Under the pieces are notes generated by a model. The model did not search any database. It worked only from the letters and a program-made list of their open reading frames with translations, and was not told where the DNA came from. The position numbers were made by a program, and so were the translations under genes. DNA of 64,000 bases. It comes from Sipunculus nudus (taxonomy: Eukaryota > Annelida > Sipuncula > Golfingiida > Sipunculidae). Numbering within the stretch: position 1 is the first letter of the stretch; each line of letters opens with the position of its first letter. The stretch is from assembly GCA_026874595.1 (NCBI GenBank), contig CM049312.1:54129429-54193428 (forward strand). Direction: 5' to 3'. Shown here piece by piece: positions 1 to 11,944 of this stretch.

Positions 1-205
1 GAGCAGTCTTTTTGTCTAGTCTGGTTTCTTTCTGTTTCATTTAAAAGTTTAGATAATAATATGCAGTCATGATAATTAGAAGGTTTAGGCTCTAAATTTT
101 ATTCCAGTAAAAAAGTGATACACTTTTATCTCTTTTAACCGTGCGAGTGCATGTTGCCCAAGCACAATTTCCTCCCAGAATAAAAAAGCAGCTACATCTG
201 GCGAG
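1..205 (+). repeat. Left copy of a 200-bp segmental duplication
   Basis: The window opens inside a segment starting GAGCAGTCTTTTTGTCTAG and running to the AAGCAGCTACA phrase near 205. It recurs in the same orientation at 4242-4442 with roughly 90% identity by eye. The right copy has a good splice donor (CTG, then GTAAGTAT) where this copy reads CTGGTTTC. The left edge is cut by the window start. Confidence 0.8.
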
Positions 206-2570
206 CGATGCTTTTCGGCTGTTATCAACAGCTAAGAGACGAATTCTTGAAAATAAATTGCTTATTTTGAGTTAATTCTGGGTTCTTTTTAGAATCAGAA
301 TATACTTAAGGGCCTTATTTGTGAAATTCTGCTAAATAGGCGATCTATTCAAATGAAAAATAACAACATTTAAAAATAAAATGCCTGGGTTTTATTTCTA
401 AAGGAAGTTCCTTTTATTTAGTACATTTATTTTGTGAACCGGAATAGGGGCTGCTTATAAATGTACGTAGACCCGTCTCTGTTTAAAGAACAATGCGCGT
501 TAATTTATTTGAAAAAGCTAGTACTACTTTAGATTTCTTTAATAAACTGTTATAGTAATTTGCTCTTCTTTGGCTATGAAGCAGTATACATTATAGTATA
601 CATAGTATATATATTATACAGTAATCCCACACTATTGAACCTTTATCTGTACAATTTACAGTAAATACTACGGTTATTGGGAATTTTAGTTGTGGATAAA
701 CAAGTCATATTATAGTTTCACATTCCTATAAAATGTAAGCCTTAATATCATTATATTTCTAATTACTTCAATCCTTGATTAAAATTAAATCCCTCAGTGT
801 TAAACTTGAATTGTGTGTTCTCATTAAGAGGTTATATAGAAAAAATACAAAATAAGTGTATGATAATTATGTTTATAAAATATGTGTGACTACAATGTTA
901 ATGCAAGAAAAATATCATGTGCTATATGTACCATTAGGTGATGTGTAAAAACTGTAACACTTATTACATTGAGCATAAGCGTAAGCCGCAAATATTTAAT
1001 GCCTTCCTTGCAAACAGCCAGGCAGCTCGTGCCTGCAATTGTATACAATTCATGTTTTACTTATAATGAATGACTTTTTCTTTGCAAAAATTAATCAGCC
1101 AATCTAATAATTTGTATATGAAAACTTTCAGGGCTTGATCTAAATTAGCTGGATAATACTGAAATAAAGAGTAACAGCTCAAAACTATATTATGCGTAGC
1201 TGTCTCTTGAATAAAAGTAACATAGCTTCTGTTTTATAAATACGTATTGATGGAACCTTAGACTTGATAATATCTATACTGTTTTACTTGTGAATGTGCT
1301 TTGTTAGAAACATTAGTTAAATACTTGATTATAGTCTAAACTAGATAGTCGGTTTAAAAGATTTTATATGCTCCTCTGCCAAAATTAGAATTGTATTGTA
1401 TAAACCCTAAATGTGTAATCTTATGTTTAAATCAAATGAGATTCTTGTGTAGAACAATTTAATCTACATGCTATATTTAAAACAAGGATGTAATTCATTT
1501 ACCTCAAATAGAGGTTTCAAAAACTTGCATGTGCACATGTATTTCAAAGGAACGACCGTTTGACCAAATGTCACAAGAGTCACAGGTCATTGCTTGATAC
1601 CAGCTGTGTTTCTGGTTCTTCCAGTTCTGATAAACCCGGGTAAAATTAATAGCTTAACCAAAAGGCCATGCCTAAAGGCTATTGCATCACAAAGGGCTGA
1701 ACATATATCACCCCCATTCAGGTGTCAGAGTTTTCCATCTTCACAGGGCCTGCCTGTCATCTTATTTATTTCTCAGTAAGGCTTAACAAACCAGACACCG
1801 ACCCCTTAATCCCTGACGTAATCGGTGACTTAATCCCTGTGCCCCACATGAGGTTATATAACATCCCATGAGGCTGATATTTCAAACAGGCCAGCACAGA
1901 TTATCTTATCACCACCTGCAGGTACTTGTGTTAAGCAGATTATACACCTGGTCACAAAGTCATGTGAATGTATAAGTACAGTCGTCTCCTTGTATGTCAA
2001 ACATGCAGTATTCAGGCTTTTTTTACCTTGCTCTAAATAATCATATACTTACTAATAATTAAACTTATAAAATGTGAAGTCAGTATAACTTAACTATTTG
2101 GGCCTAATGTTTTGTGGGTCTCCCTTACATACCAAATTTATGCAAGCGATAGAGTTATGGTGTTTATGGTTTGCCTTTATAGGTAATCTTAATTACTTGT
2201 TACAATTAATTATGAATTCTGGTGTTTAACATATAACAACTTAAACAGATCAGTACTTAATAATTTAGATCAATCTTTTAAACAGATATTTAGTAATTCT
2301 CAGAGGATTACCTCTGAGGCATGCTTATATTTTATATACACTTTGACTAAATTCATTTGTTGATTTTTGACCAAGGAGAAATTGCATTTAATTTTAATAG
2401 ACTTTTAACTTAAAGTTATTTAAACTTTTCACAAACCTTCACCTATTAATTACATTTAAATTATAACTTTTCCTTAACTGATAAGAACTACTTTGTGGTA
2501 GTTGAACTATCTGGTAGTATTATTTCATGTATTACTATGCTTAAGTTCACCTGTAATAATCTAAGGTGAT
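206..2570. other. AT-rich sequence without recognisable gene
   Basis: No open frame of convincing length or composition, no RNA gene and no clear repeat structure. Short open frames such as 1594-1779 look random. Confidence 0.5.
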
Positions 2571-2579
2571 TTTATATTG

Positions 2580-2940
2580 AGTGAGAAATCTCGCTGTTAC
2601 CTGATTAATATTACTTGGTCAGTTGTAGTTCGTATTTTAGCCCAGTGAAAAGGCATGTTTCGGCCGTGCGGGGCATTAATACCGTCTATATTTTGAGGCC
2701 AAACAGGGCACAGAATAAATAGTGGTTACGAAAAGCTTACCCGAGAGTAATGCATATACGACTTAACACTGATCAGATGATGATACAGTGTCCGATTGAA
2801 TCTCGCTGTATTAGTAGACCGGTGGTCGAAATATTAATTAGCCCAGTGAGGGACCATATTTCAGCCAGACGGGGCTCTAAATAAATACCTTTACTGTATT
2901 AAGGCCAGACAGGGCTCAAAGAAAATACTCTTCATTAAAT
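2580..2940 (+). repeat. Two diverged tandem units of about 200 bp
   Basis: A phrase starting TAGCCCAGTGA and ending in a CGGGGC core is found at about 2639 and again at about 2840. In both cases an AATCTCGCTGT-like stretch precedes it. A shorter GGCCAGACAGGGC-type motif repeats after each. Decayed duplication; function not recognised. Confidence 0.5.
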
Positions 2941-3304
2941 CTGAACGTTTGTTACTTTTGCCATCCTTGTATCTTCGGGCTACACAAGTTTTGGGGACCA
3001 TAGTTACCCCTAGTTTTATATACTCCGTATGAACCGGAAGAACAAGCCCAGATTATGCCTATTCGACGGTCCCTTTATGTAACCCTTGTCAAGTTCTTTC
3101 AATCATGTATAGTTGAAAACTTAGATCAAGTGTTTAAATCTTTTAATGTTTTACCAAGTGGCCGCTTATCAGCATTCTTTATGTTTGATTATGTGTATAT
3201 TTTTGTGAGAGTTATTTTTTAAATAGTCATGTCTAGGTTATTGTTGCAAAAATTATACTTGTGTCATAAGGACAGATACTGCCGCTGTTGTATTCTGTTT
3301 TCAG

Positions 3305-3645
3305 AGGTTCCATTTTCGCATGAACCAGTTGTCAGCCATCAGTGCAGCCTTCCCAGTGTGGTCCGGCTCAGCTCTTCTGCTACAGCAATCTGCAACCTGA
3401 GTCAACATACCACTACAGCCAGATATTGGACGCTTTTATAAATGCAGAACACCTTGAGTAAATACTGAGGCCTGTGGCGCCACCAACTGGACTGATATTT
3501 TATTAATCCTATATGGACACCTGGCTCACTAATGGACTGTAATATGTAGTAACTTACTGTACCTGGTGCATGTGTGAATGTCATTGATGTGTCTTTGAAT
3601 ATCTTATATTGTTTTGAATATCTAATAAAAATTACACAATCCCTA
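3305..3645 (+). CDS. Candidate 3'-terminal exon of an unidentified gene (partial)
   Basis: A strong acceptor (TTGTATTCTGTTTTCAG, ending at 3304) is followed by coding-like sequence and then AATAAA at 3624. One frame reads to a TGA near 3400 and ends FPVWSGSALLLQQSAT; a second frame stays open to a TAA at 3439. I do not recognise either peptide. Upstream exons would lie left of the window. The call rests on the splice signal plus the polyadenylation signal; it could be non-coding. Confidence 0.3.
3624..3629 (+). terminator. AATAAA polyadenylation signal candidate
   Basis: AATAAA follows the candidate terminal exon at 3305 and precedes an A/C-rich stretch. It is plausible as a transcript end, but the hexamer is common by chance in AT-rich DNA. 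Confidence 0.3.
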
Positions 3646-4241
3646 TACTTTCAAAACAACTATCAGACTGCAAAGTCTTTAATCCCTGGTGGTACTGTGT
3701 GGGGAGAGAACACTCCCTACCCGCTGTTGTAGCATTGGATAAACCTACTCCCCCCTCCCCACATGGGAGTTAGGGGTCGGGTAGCCAGCTAATAGCCTAT
3801 ACACAGCCTACCAGTCATGTTTTTTGCCATATAACCAACAAACAAAAACCAACCCTCCTCTACAAAGGCTAGATATTATGACTGCTATCGCAAAATTTTC
3901 CAATTCAGTATAAAATTTTCCCTAATGGGGGGGGGGGGGGGGAAGGATATAGCATTCTTGCCCTTTGACCTGAACTCAGTTGGCCAGGGGTGGGACATCA
4001 ACACTGATTGACAGTCAATATAGAGATGCCCCATAACCAATCACAATGCATGGTTTCTACCCTGCCTTCAGTAGCCTGTATTAAAGGGAGAAAAACTCAG
4101 CAATTCACTCTCCTTTTTTACGAGACAAGTGGGCCCTATAGAAGGCTGGCCCTGAGGCCAGCCAGGGTATGGCTTCTTTTCACCTTGGGGTTGGTTTTAC
4201 AACAGTGTCGGCTACCAAGGTGAAGAGCCACCCACTTTCAA

Positions 4242-4442
4242 AGAGCAGTCTTTTTGTCTAGCCTGGTAAGTATCTTTCTGTTTCATTTATAAGTCTAGAT
4301 AATAATATGCAGTCCTGATAATCTGAAGGTTTAGGCTCTAAATTTTATTCCAGTAAAAAAGTGTTATTTTATCTCTTTAAATTGTGCAAGTGCATGTTGC
4401 CCAAGCCCAATTTCTTCCCAAAATAAATAAGCAGCTACACCA
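4242..4442 (+). repeat. Right copy of the 200-bp segmental duplication
   Basis: Direct repeat of 1-205. At 4259-4266 it carries a consensus-like donor, CTG followed by GTAAGT, that the left copy lacks. No gag or pol coding sequence lies between the copies, and the copies do not have TG...CA ends, so this is not clearly an LTR pair. Confidence 0.8.
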
Positions 4443-4611
4443 TGGTGGTCAAGACAGAACAAAGACAGTCGTATTACGCATGTTTACACAGGAGTTGAGT
4501 GACCGGGGCTGCTGTACCACATTGCGTCAGTCACTGAAAAAAAAGCAATGGGTGAGTTCATTCTTATGGGCTAGGGCTTCTTCAGCCAGGCACTGAGATG
4601 TTTGTCTGCTC

Positions 4612-4642
4612 TGACGTCACCGGTGATATAGGGGGCGGGGCC
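4612..4642 (+). promoter_or_regulatory. CRE-like palindrome and GC box upstream of a hAT relic
   Basis: A perfect cAMP-response-type palindrome, TGACGTCA (4612-4619), is followed by an Sp1-like GGGGGCGGGG run (4631-4640). The pair stands out in AT-rich surroundings and lies about 110 bp before the hAT coding relic. It may be a decayed element promoter. Inference only. Confidence 0.3.
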
Positions 4643-4739
4643 AGCTGACTGGAAGTTTGAAAGCAACGGTCATTTCTGGACAATACAAAACCTCAAAATA
4701 TTCATAATAAAAAAAAATGAACAAGTAGGGAATCCGTTA

Positions 4740-6022
4740 AGGGTTAAATTGCACTGTGAACCCAATTATGTATACAGTTCAATCATTTCATTTAAGGGTC
4801 GATACACTGCCGACAGAATCATGGAAGAGTATGAAGCCATACTTGCCTCATACAACCTAACCGGTGACAAGATTTCCAACATCATCACGGACAATGCTAG
4901 CAATATGCGATGTGCGTTTGGCACAAAGCTTGCCCAGGAGCTGTTGCAGAAGAAGCAGCCACTATACCAGATTGACACTTATTATTGAGGCTTCTGAGGG
5001 TAGTCCGAGTGAAACAGAAGAGGAAGACGATGATGACACTCAACTGCCAGCCAGGATGATCTACTTGCATCTCTTAACGTAGCGCCGGTTTTTGCTACAC
5101 GGAACAACTTTCAATCAACGAATGTATCAAAGAGTGCCATACTAGCTCAGCACTATGTGCAAGTTTAACGCTCTCGCCAGCCATGTCTATAAGTAAACCA
5201 TATATTATGAACAGCTGGAAGAAGTCCGTCTGTTGACAACAAACATAGCTCGATGGTGCTCGAAGTTCTACTGTGTGCGCAGTGTGCGCAGCATCCTCTA
5301 AGAGAAGCTCGATAGCATGGATCTGCCTTTGAAACTTATTGCATTCGGCAGAAACATTTTCAAAGACTTGTTGAACATTACGGACTCTTTTGTAGGACTA
5401 AGTAAAACGCTTCAAGCAGACAAAGGAGTGACAGCTAGTCTGGTCATCCCAGCCAGCAATATTCTTAGCAAGCATATGGCGACATTCCACTACCCATGAG
5501 CTCAAGTTTTTATCTTCCCTGAAAAAAAAATCAGATTCCAAGAGGCTCAGCAAATATATAGACACCTAGATCAGGGCATCCTTTTTTTGACCTAAGGATC
5601 AAGCTTGGATTTTGTGCAGCCAGTGGCAAATCGAGTCAAACAAGATATCCGCTCTATCTCTGCACACAAAAATCCGCTCATGCTGCTGAAACGTTAGGTT
5701 TGCCAAAGAAACAGAGTAGACTTTTTGCATCTGTAGAAACCTCAGCATCAACTTTCCTGAACACCAAACCTTCAGAAGTCACGGGCTACTTGGCAGAGCC
5801 ACACCCGGACGAAGATGGTGACCTACTATAATGTTTTGGCGGTCAGTAGAATATAGGTTCTCTCATCTTTCAACCCTGGCAAGGAAATACCTCACCACCC
5901 CAGCATCATCAGGACCAGTGGAACGAATCTTCAGCAACGCAGGCAAGATTCTACGCCCAGACAGAGACAAGATGACAAACAAAACTTTTGAGGCACAGAT
6001 GTTTGTCATATATAACTCATGA
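4740..6022 (+). pseudogene. Decayed hAT-superfamily transposase
   Basis: Fragments of one transposase lie in order on the + strand, broken by stops and frameshifts. 4749-4985 carries FKGRYTADRIMEEYEAIL and then IITDNASNM, the hAT catalytic-Asp region. 4984-5060 reads into an acidic EEEDDDD insert. 5204-5306 resembles the NIARW-type block. 5317-5496 is a helical segment. 5831-6019 is the C-terminal dimerisation domain, with RKYLTTPASSGPVERIFSNAG containing the ERxFSxxG signature and the conserved Glu. The N-terminal BED zinc finger is not seen. The element is inactive; these short open frames should not be annotated as separate genes. Confidence 0.9.
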
Positions 6023-6084
6023 TGTTATACATAAAATATGTAACACTTGAATCGTGTAATGATTTGGGAGTGCTATCTCCATTT

Positions 6085-6320
6085 TGTGATACTATATATT
6101 TTGATAGTGGGTGAGTTTTAACAAGATAGAAAATATACAATGTACAGACAAAATTATTTGTTGTCACTATCAAAATATATATACTATGAAAGCATGCCGA
6201 AATGTAAAAGTAATAGCAAATACTTTAATAAATATTTGTTATTGTAATAGATTATTATTTTGAAAACACAAAAGTAATTGTAATCGATTATTTCTAAAAG
6301 TATTTGGCCCTATCCCTGGT
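6085..6320 (+). mobile_element. 3' flank and probable terminus of the hAT element
   Basis: After the transposase relic the sequence becomes AT-rich, with a 17-bp inverted repeat around TATTTTGATAGTG (6089-6110 against 6165-6187). It ends GTATTTGGCCCTATCCCTG, a CAGGG-type terminus read on the minus strand, near 6318. The matching 5' terminus was not found. Confidence 0.5.
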
Positions 6321-7050
6321 ACTACATATCCAGTCAGTTCACATCACAATCCACAGAGGTGCCCAGTTGCTTATGATACCTGGTACTGGGTGTGAAAATT
6401 CATCCGCACATCTTCCCTGCTCACGCGTTTTGACTAGTGCTGGTCGGAAGACACTCTCTCAAACAGCTTGCAATTTGGTTTGCTGTCATTTGGGTTGATA
6501 ATATATTTCAGCTTTGATCGTTCGCTCTAGCTTTTTTGACAAGTTCAGATCAAGGTATTCGTCCATAGCATATTCTGATACTATTTTATTTTTATTAAAG
6601 TAAACTGCCAACGGACACAGTACTACGTTCACATGTAAAAGGTGTCCTATAGACATAGTACATAAACTAGTTTACCTAAAATCTAGCTAGTCTGGTAATT
6701 TCAACCAATCCTGTTTAAGGTATTGGCGTCTTCGCATACACTTAGAGTTGCTACAAGTGACTGCTTCTCTCAATAAAGTGAGGTTAATCCCCGTTTCTCG
6801 AGGCAGCGTTCTACTAACAAAATCCAATCCAACCCAACCCCAAAATTACACAAATGTGTATTCGAACAGCACATACTGGAAACAGTCTCCCCGACTGTTC
6901 TTTTCGACTGCAGCGGCTGATCTCTCTGCAAGCCAAAACGTTCACAGAAATTTTCATCTTGAAAATGCTTCTCTCAGAGTGTGCAGAGGCAAGACGCTCA
7001 TTCGACGTATTAAAAGCGTTCTCTACTCTACTGCCTGACTACAAACAGGT
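6321..7050. other. Unassigned sequence
   Basis: No recognised gene. An open frame on + at 6854-7051 (66 codons, ending LLPDYKQV) overlaps others in different frames and has no family resemblance that I can name. Confidence 0.4.
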
Positions 7051-7797
7051 TTAAGTTTGCGTCTCACTCTCAGATGAGGTTTTGTAATATCCTGACTTGT
7101 TAGCTGTGTAGTTCATATACTGTTCAGCAAACTTCTGATGACGTGGCAGCTTGCTAATCTCCCCAGGATACCATGGCATGTACTCTGCCGGAATTAAACA
7201 TCCTGGTTTGTTGTTCAATGTGAGTAGTTGTCTGGTTGGTATCTGTCTTATTTTCTCAAGAGGCTTGTAGACTTTTATTGCAAGACAGTGATTTGCTCCA
7301 TACAGATACAATTTTTAATGTTTACAGGAGTACACAGCTGCGAGTGCTTTTCTTCATGTCTTATTTGGTTAGGTGTTGGTCCTTTATCATTTTATTTGTG
7401 AAGTGTGTTTTTTTCGTGCTGCATTATGTCAAGATCCCTAATAAGCTCGTCCAATGTTGGCATTTTGTGCCTCTCTCTCTCTCCCCTTCTGTCTCTTTTC
7501 TCCTGATAGATTGTGTGTCCTTGTTCGGAGGGGTGATAACTGGAAGCACCCAATGGGCAGGGTCTCCCTTACCTTTCTCTGTAATCTTCTCTTCAATAAT
7601 ATTAATGCTTGGAAAATCCAGGTTCCACTTTGCTGCGAAGATGAAATGGAGTGCGACGTGTTTTTTTTGTACGATTTGCCATCAATGTTTCCCTTTTTGC
7701 CAATAACCCTGAACAGCTGATGACATTTTTCTAAGGGTTCACTAATATGTTTCACAAATTTGATCAACTGCAGTTTTACACTAGACACTACTTGCAT
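7051..7797 (-). pseudogene. Unrecognised minus-strand open segments in several frames, possibly a gene relic
   Basis: On the minus strand, 7438-7797 and 7051-7311 are open for 119 and 86 codons. Between them a third frame reads MPTLDELIRDLDIMQHEKN. The downstream piece contains KPGCLIPAEYMPWYPGEIS. Composition looks more protein-like than the + strand frames, but they do not join without frameshifts. I cannot assign a family. Could be a decayed transposon protein or chance. Confidence 0.25.
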
Positions 7798-7913
7798 TAT
7801 TTATTTCACTCTTAGCTGAACTGGAAACATTTTCATTTATACAAAATGTTTTGCACCAGCTCATTAAAAGAGAAGATGTCTCTGTTTGTGTTATTTGCAG
7901 TTTGTGTTTGCAG

Positions 7914-8110
7914 TTAGTTTGTGATACCTTCATAGCAACTTGAACAGGCATTGTCAACATGAGGCTGAATTAAGACAAAGTATAGCACATTGTACACATA
8001 TAGTAGCAGCTTGCACATAACTGAGGCAGACATGGTATTACATAAAGCAGAAATAGCAGAGGCCCTAGAATAGGCCCCCGAGGTACACCACATAGACACC
8101 GTGTCTGAAA
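7914..8110 (-). pseudogene. LINE reverse-transcriptase relic
   Basis: The minus strand near 8030-8090 reads GVPRGPILGPLLFLLY, the non-LTR reverse-transcriptase block usually GVPQGSILGPLLF. After a frameshift it continues MSASVMCKLLLYVYN, where the catalytic YADD motif is degraded to YVYN. Only this piece of the palm domain is visible; stops flank it. Likely a CR1- or Jockey-like element, 5'-truncated and dead. Confidence 0.8.
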
Positions 8111-8870
8111 ATCCTTCATTAAAGCCAGTTGGTCATCTGTCCTTTCTAAAGAACTTATGTGACAACTGGCTTACTGTCCGAATCATTAATGAACTGTAGG
8201 AAATTCCTGTCAAGAAAAGATATTATAACGTTTTTGTGACGGATGTATGGTCTTGCTTTTCTGCAAGCAGTTAGTAAAGTCAGTAATTTTGACAAACTGA
8301 AAATCGTGTATTCCCCTTTGCAAATGCCCTTTCAGGGGCGGATCCAGGATTTTGGAAAGGGGAGGGTCCAACCCGATAAGGCTAAAGATAACCTAAAAAA
8401 GAAAAGGGTCATTTGGTCCGGAAAAGAGGGGGTCCAGATCAAAACATTTGGTTTGAACCCCTAAAAAAGGTGGTTTCGACTACTGCCTTTGCAAAACATC
8501 GGTTGGTTTGACCTGCCACCACATGTCCTTTGTTGTGTTGTGGTTATTTTGGCGGGCACTCTACATGATATAACCATGTGAATTTGAACGAAACGAACAG
8601 TCAGTGTGCGGCGGGATCGCCGCGTTTCGGGTCTATTTTTTTTTAGAGTTCAAGGTATTTTCTTTGGTTAATAGATGTCGGAATAGACTCCTTAAAGTTT
8701 AATATCTCACCAATTATCCAAGGATCAAATATATATCCAATTCTAACTCGGTTCATGCAGTGTGGCAACTTATAAAGCTGCCAGGAATAACTTCCGTGCT
8801 TTCGTGACACGGTTACAATTATGCAGTGATTCCAAATCTTCACATTGCAGTGCTCGTACATAAACTCAGA
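8111..8870. other. Unassigned sequence between the LINE relic and a B element
   Basis: No convincing gene. Contains a short purine-rich stretch (8335-8470) and an (T)9 run. Nothing else recognised. Confidence 0.4.
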
Positions 8871-8874
8871 TAGG

Positions 8875-9085
8875 AACTAGAATACTGGTAGTCGACAAGC
8901 GACTACGTGTATCCGCCGAAATCAGAGTGGGACGGGTGAAGTGAGGCATGGATTGAGTGGCAAGGGGAAATAGAGTGAGGTGTGTTGCATATTAGCATAG
9001 ATGTCTGCAGCCGAAAGGTGTATGTAGGTTGTGCCAACTACCACAAAATCCAGAAAGCTGTCAAAGTTGTATACATATGCAAAAA

Positions 9086-9120
<35 letters not shown>

Positions 9121-10046
9121 TGATTTATCCCACGGCAGACAAACAGACGGACGCTGTGCAAAAATGGTTGCAGGTGGCGCCGCCAGTTTTGCCTATGATA
9201 AAGAGCTATGAGAGATCTATATATATGCAAAATTTTAGCCCAATCAGTCAAACGGTTCCCGAGATATGAGCTTGGATGTCTGCAGCGTAAATGGGAATGT
9301 AGGTGGCGCCACCTGTCATAAAATCAAGAAAGCTATCCAAGATGTATAAACATGCAAAATTTTAGGCAGATAAGTCAAACCACTGCCGAGATATGAGTGA
9401 TTTTTTCCCACAGCAGACAAACAGACGGACGCTGTGCAAAAATGGTTGCAGGTGGCGCAACCAGTTTTACGTATGATAAAGAGCTATGTGAGATCTATAC
9501 ACATGCAAAATTTTGGCCCAATCGATTAAACGGTTCCCGATAGATAAGCCTGGATGTCTGCAGCGTAACCATAAATGTAGGTGGCGCCACCTGCCACAAA
9601 ATCCAGAAAGCTATCCAAGATGTATAAACCTGTAAAATTTTAGGCAGGTAAGTCAAACCACTGCAAAGATATGAGTGATTTTATCCCACGGCAAACAAAC
9701 AGACGGACGCTGTGCAAAAATGGTTGCAGGTGGCGCCACCATTTTTTATGTATGTTATAAAGCTATCCAAGGGCTACATTTGTGCATTTTTTTTCCTGAT
9801 AGGTCAAACGGTTCCCGAGATATGTGGGTTATTGTGTCAAAACAGACACACAGATGGACGCACTGGAGAGAAAAGGTCAAAGGTCAGCGCAAAATATTTT
9901 GGCATCAGTTCACATGTGACCCAATAATCGTGTAAAGTTTCGGAAAAATCTGTCCAGTGGTCTCAGAGTTCTATTCCGGAAACGAACGCGGCGGCGGAAC
10001 CCGGTCAAAAACATAGTATTCGTAAAACTTTGTTTTGGCGGATACA
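8875..10046 (-). mobile_element. B-family hairpin-ended element (Helentron-like, non-autonomous), copy B1
   Basis: Read on the minus strand it starts GTATCCGCCAAAAC (10032-10045) and ends CTAGTT (complement at 8875-8880). Just inside the 3' end is a perfect 7-bp stem with a 5-base loop (GTAGTCG/CGACTAC, 8888-8906). An inverted copy of the 5' terminus (GTATCCGCC, 8909-8917) lies before that hairpin. The body has tandem diverged units of about 130-150 bp, each with GGTGGCGCCACC or a variant (9302, 9580, 9729). No open frame looks real. Confidence 0.85.
9087..9116. repeat. (TA)n microsatellite in B1
   Basis: About 15 uninterrupted TA dinucleotides inside the B1 body. Frames across it give Tyr-Ile repeats, which is an artefact. 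Confidence 0.95.
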
Positions 10047-10049
10047 ATA

Positions 10050-10950
10050 GACAGTTATTCTGGAATGGCGCACATCCCGGATTTCAGAGAGGGATTTCAT
10101 AGTGGCAAACCCAAACCCAAGATATAACAAAACATAAACTATTTTTTATTAGTAATTAACTCGTATACTTTCTGAAAAAGTAGGTAGTGGTCTCAAGAAG
10201 TGTCTTGTCCTATTTACAGCCATATTTCTAAGGTAAGCATTGTAATTTGCAAGGTCATAATAATTTTTAAATAAATAGCCATAACTCTGTTGTTTTAACA
10301 CAGAAAAAAAATTAATCAAGCACCAAAATGCGGGAAATAACATGGGGATATTTATTTTGTACATTTTGTATTCCTCATTTGTTTAATTTATGGTAATATA
10401 TGTAAATATATGTAAATTTCTAATTTAAAAGTGATTTTTTAGCGATCTCAATATATGTGATAACTAAAAAAATGTTATAAAAATGTTATTCCTTCTTTGC
10501 TTAAATTTTCCCTTTAGAACAGGGAACATGAATTCTTCATAATTTATAACTTTGGTTCAGTTATATGGATTAAATATTAGTTATATATGCATGCAAATGT
10601 TTATGCTAAGAAAGTAACCATAACATTACAATTTGTATACATATAAAGCCATCACTGGAACTGTTTTCGCAGTTAATGGATGACCTGCAACTGTATCTGT
10701 TACGGTAGGGTGCTCAAACAATATTCATCGGGAAAACTATTTTATGCGTGAATAATTTGCAATATAAATGTGATCGATAACATTAGTTATATTCCGAAGC
10801 TTATGGGACAATGGAATATTTATGAAGATGGCGATTACTGGGAATGACGTGCGTAAAACCATGTCGTTTATTATCTTCATCACTGTTGTCGGATTCCAGA
10901 TCCAACCTATTTGCACACTCATGTCGAACAGTGTACGCGCTTGTGTCATT
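10050..10950. other. AT-rich sequence without recognised feature
   Basis: Only short, random-looking frames. Nothing repeat-like was identified. Confidence 0.4.
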
Positions 10951-10952
10951 CT

Positions 10953-11719
10953 CTGGAATTTTCATTTTGATTTTTGCAAACATATTTTTTTCATAACTTT
11001 GGATCGTAATGTAACTTTTAATAATGTTTGCATTTTTCTTCCGCCATCTTGGATAAATGGCGACCACATTAAAAACGGGGTTATATATCACTAGAAGTCG
11101 ATTTTAGACAGGGTAAGGCAAGTACAATTTAATAATCCATTATATCAAATTTTCTTGATTGATTCAAGGGTAATTTTTTTCTGTAGAATCAAATTCTGCT
11201 ATCAAAATTGTTGTACTTTGCTTATTAAATTTGGCAATTTGCATAAATGATATTCTTATGACATGTCCCTACTCTATTCTCGATATTTTGTTTAGTTTGC
11301 ATAATTTATCTGTATTTTATTAATTAATATATAAAAGATTTATATAGACATACGTTATATCTTATCAAATTCGAGTACTTTGTACCCGAAATACTTTATT
11401 CTTTCTATATGCAAATTACAGCAAATTATCAAATTAGATATAAACAGTATAACAATTTTTACAACAGAAATATATTCTACAGGATAAATTACCCTAGAAT
11501 CAACCAAGAACAATTTTCTGTTGACGATTATCAAATTGTTCTTGCCTTAACCTTGTCTAAAATGACTATTTTTGAATTATATATAACCCTATAGTTTCAA
11601 TATGGCCTTCATTTATCCAAGATGGCGGAAGAAAAATGCAAACATCGATATTTAGTTACTTTATGAATCAAAGTTATTAAAAACGGATGTTTTAAAAAAT
11701 CTATATGAAAATTCCACAG
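10953..11719. mobile_element. 770-bp foldback element (long imperfect palindrome)
   Basis: The outer left phrase CTGGAATTTTCAT (10953) is matched inverted by ATGAAAATTCCACAG (11706-11719). The arms continue inward through a long near-exact block around TTCTTCCGCCATCTTGGATA (about 11036-11058 against 11615-11636) and a CTTGCC/GGCAAG block. They extend to about 11250 and 11400, leaving a short centre. Arms are about 300 bp each. Protein-like frames in the arms mirror one another and are not genes. Confidence 0.85.
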
Positions 11720-11944
11720 AAGCCAACATTTAGACATAATTGTATACACTACAAAGCATGCACAGAAATCAGTGCACTTAAGTCTTGTTTGTATGTACTG
11801 GCATTTCTAATCCAACAGACTTAGACTAATTTGCATAAATGTATTTCAGGCTGGCTTATTACTATATGTTCCATTAACCATGTCATATATGATATTTATT
11901 TAGTCCTAAGTAGCAGGTCTTAAATTTTCATTTGATCATATTTT

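Noticed and set aside
1-4442. LTR retrotransposon flanked by the 200-bp direct repeats
   Set aside because: No TG...CA ends, primer-binding site, polypurine tract or gag/pol sequence between the copies.
7236-7706. 156-codon + strand frame rich in Phe, Leu, Cys and Ser
   Set aside because: Composition looks like a reverse-strand shadow of an A-rich segment, and minus-strand frames here look more protein-like. No membrane-protein family recognised.
9029-9251. Frames with Tyr-Ile repeats
   Set aside because: They translate a (TA)n microsatellite inside element B1.
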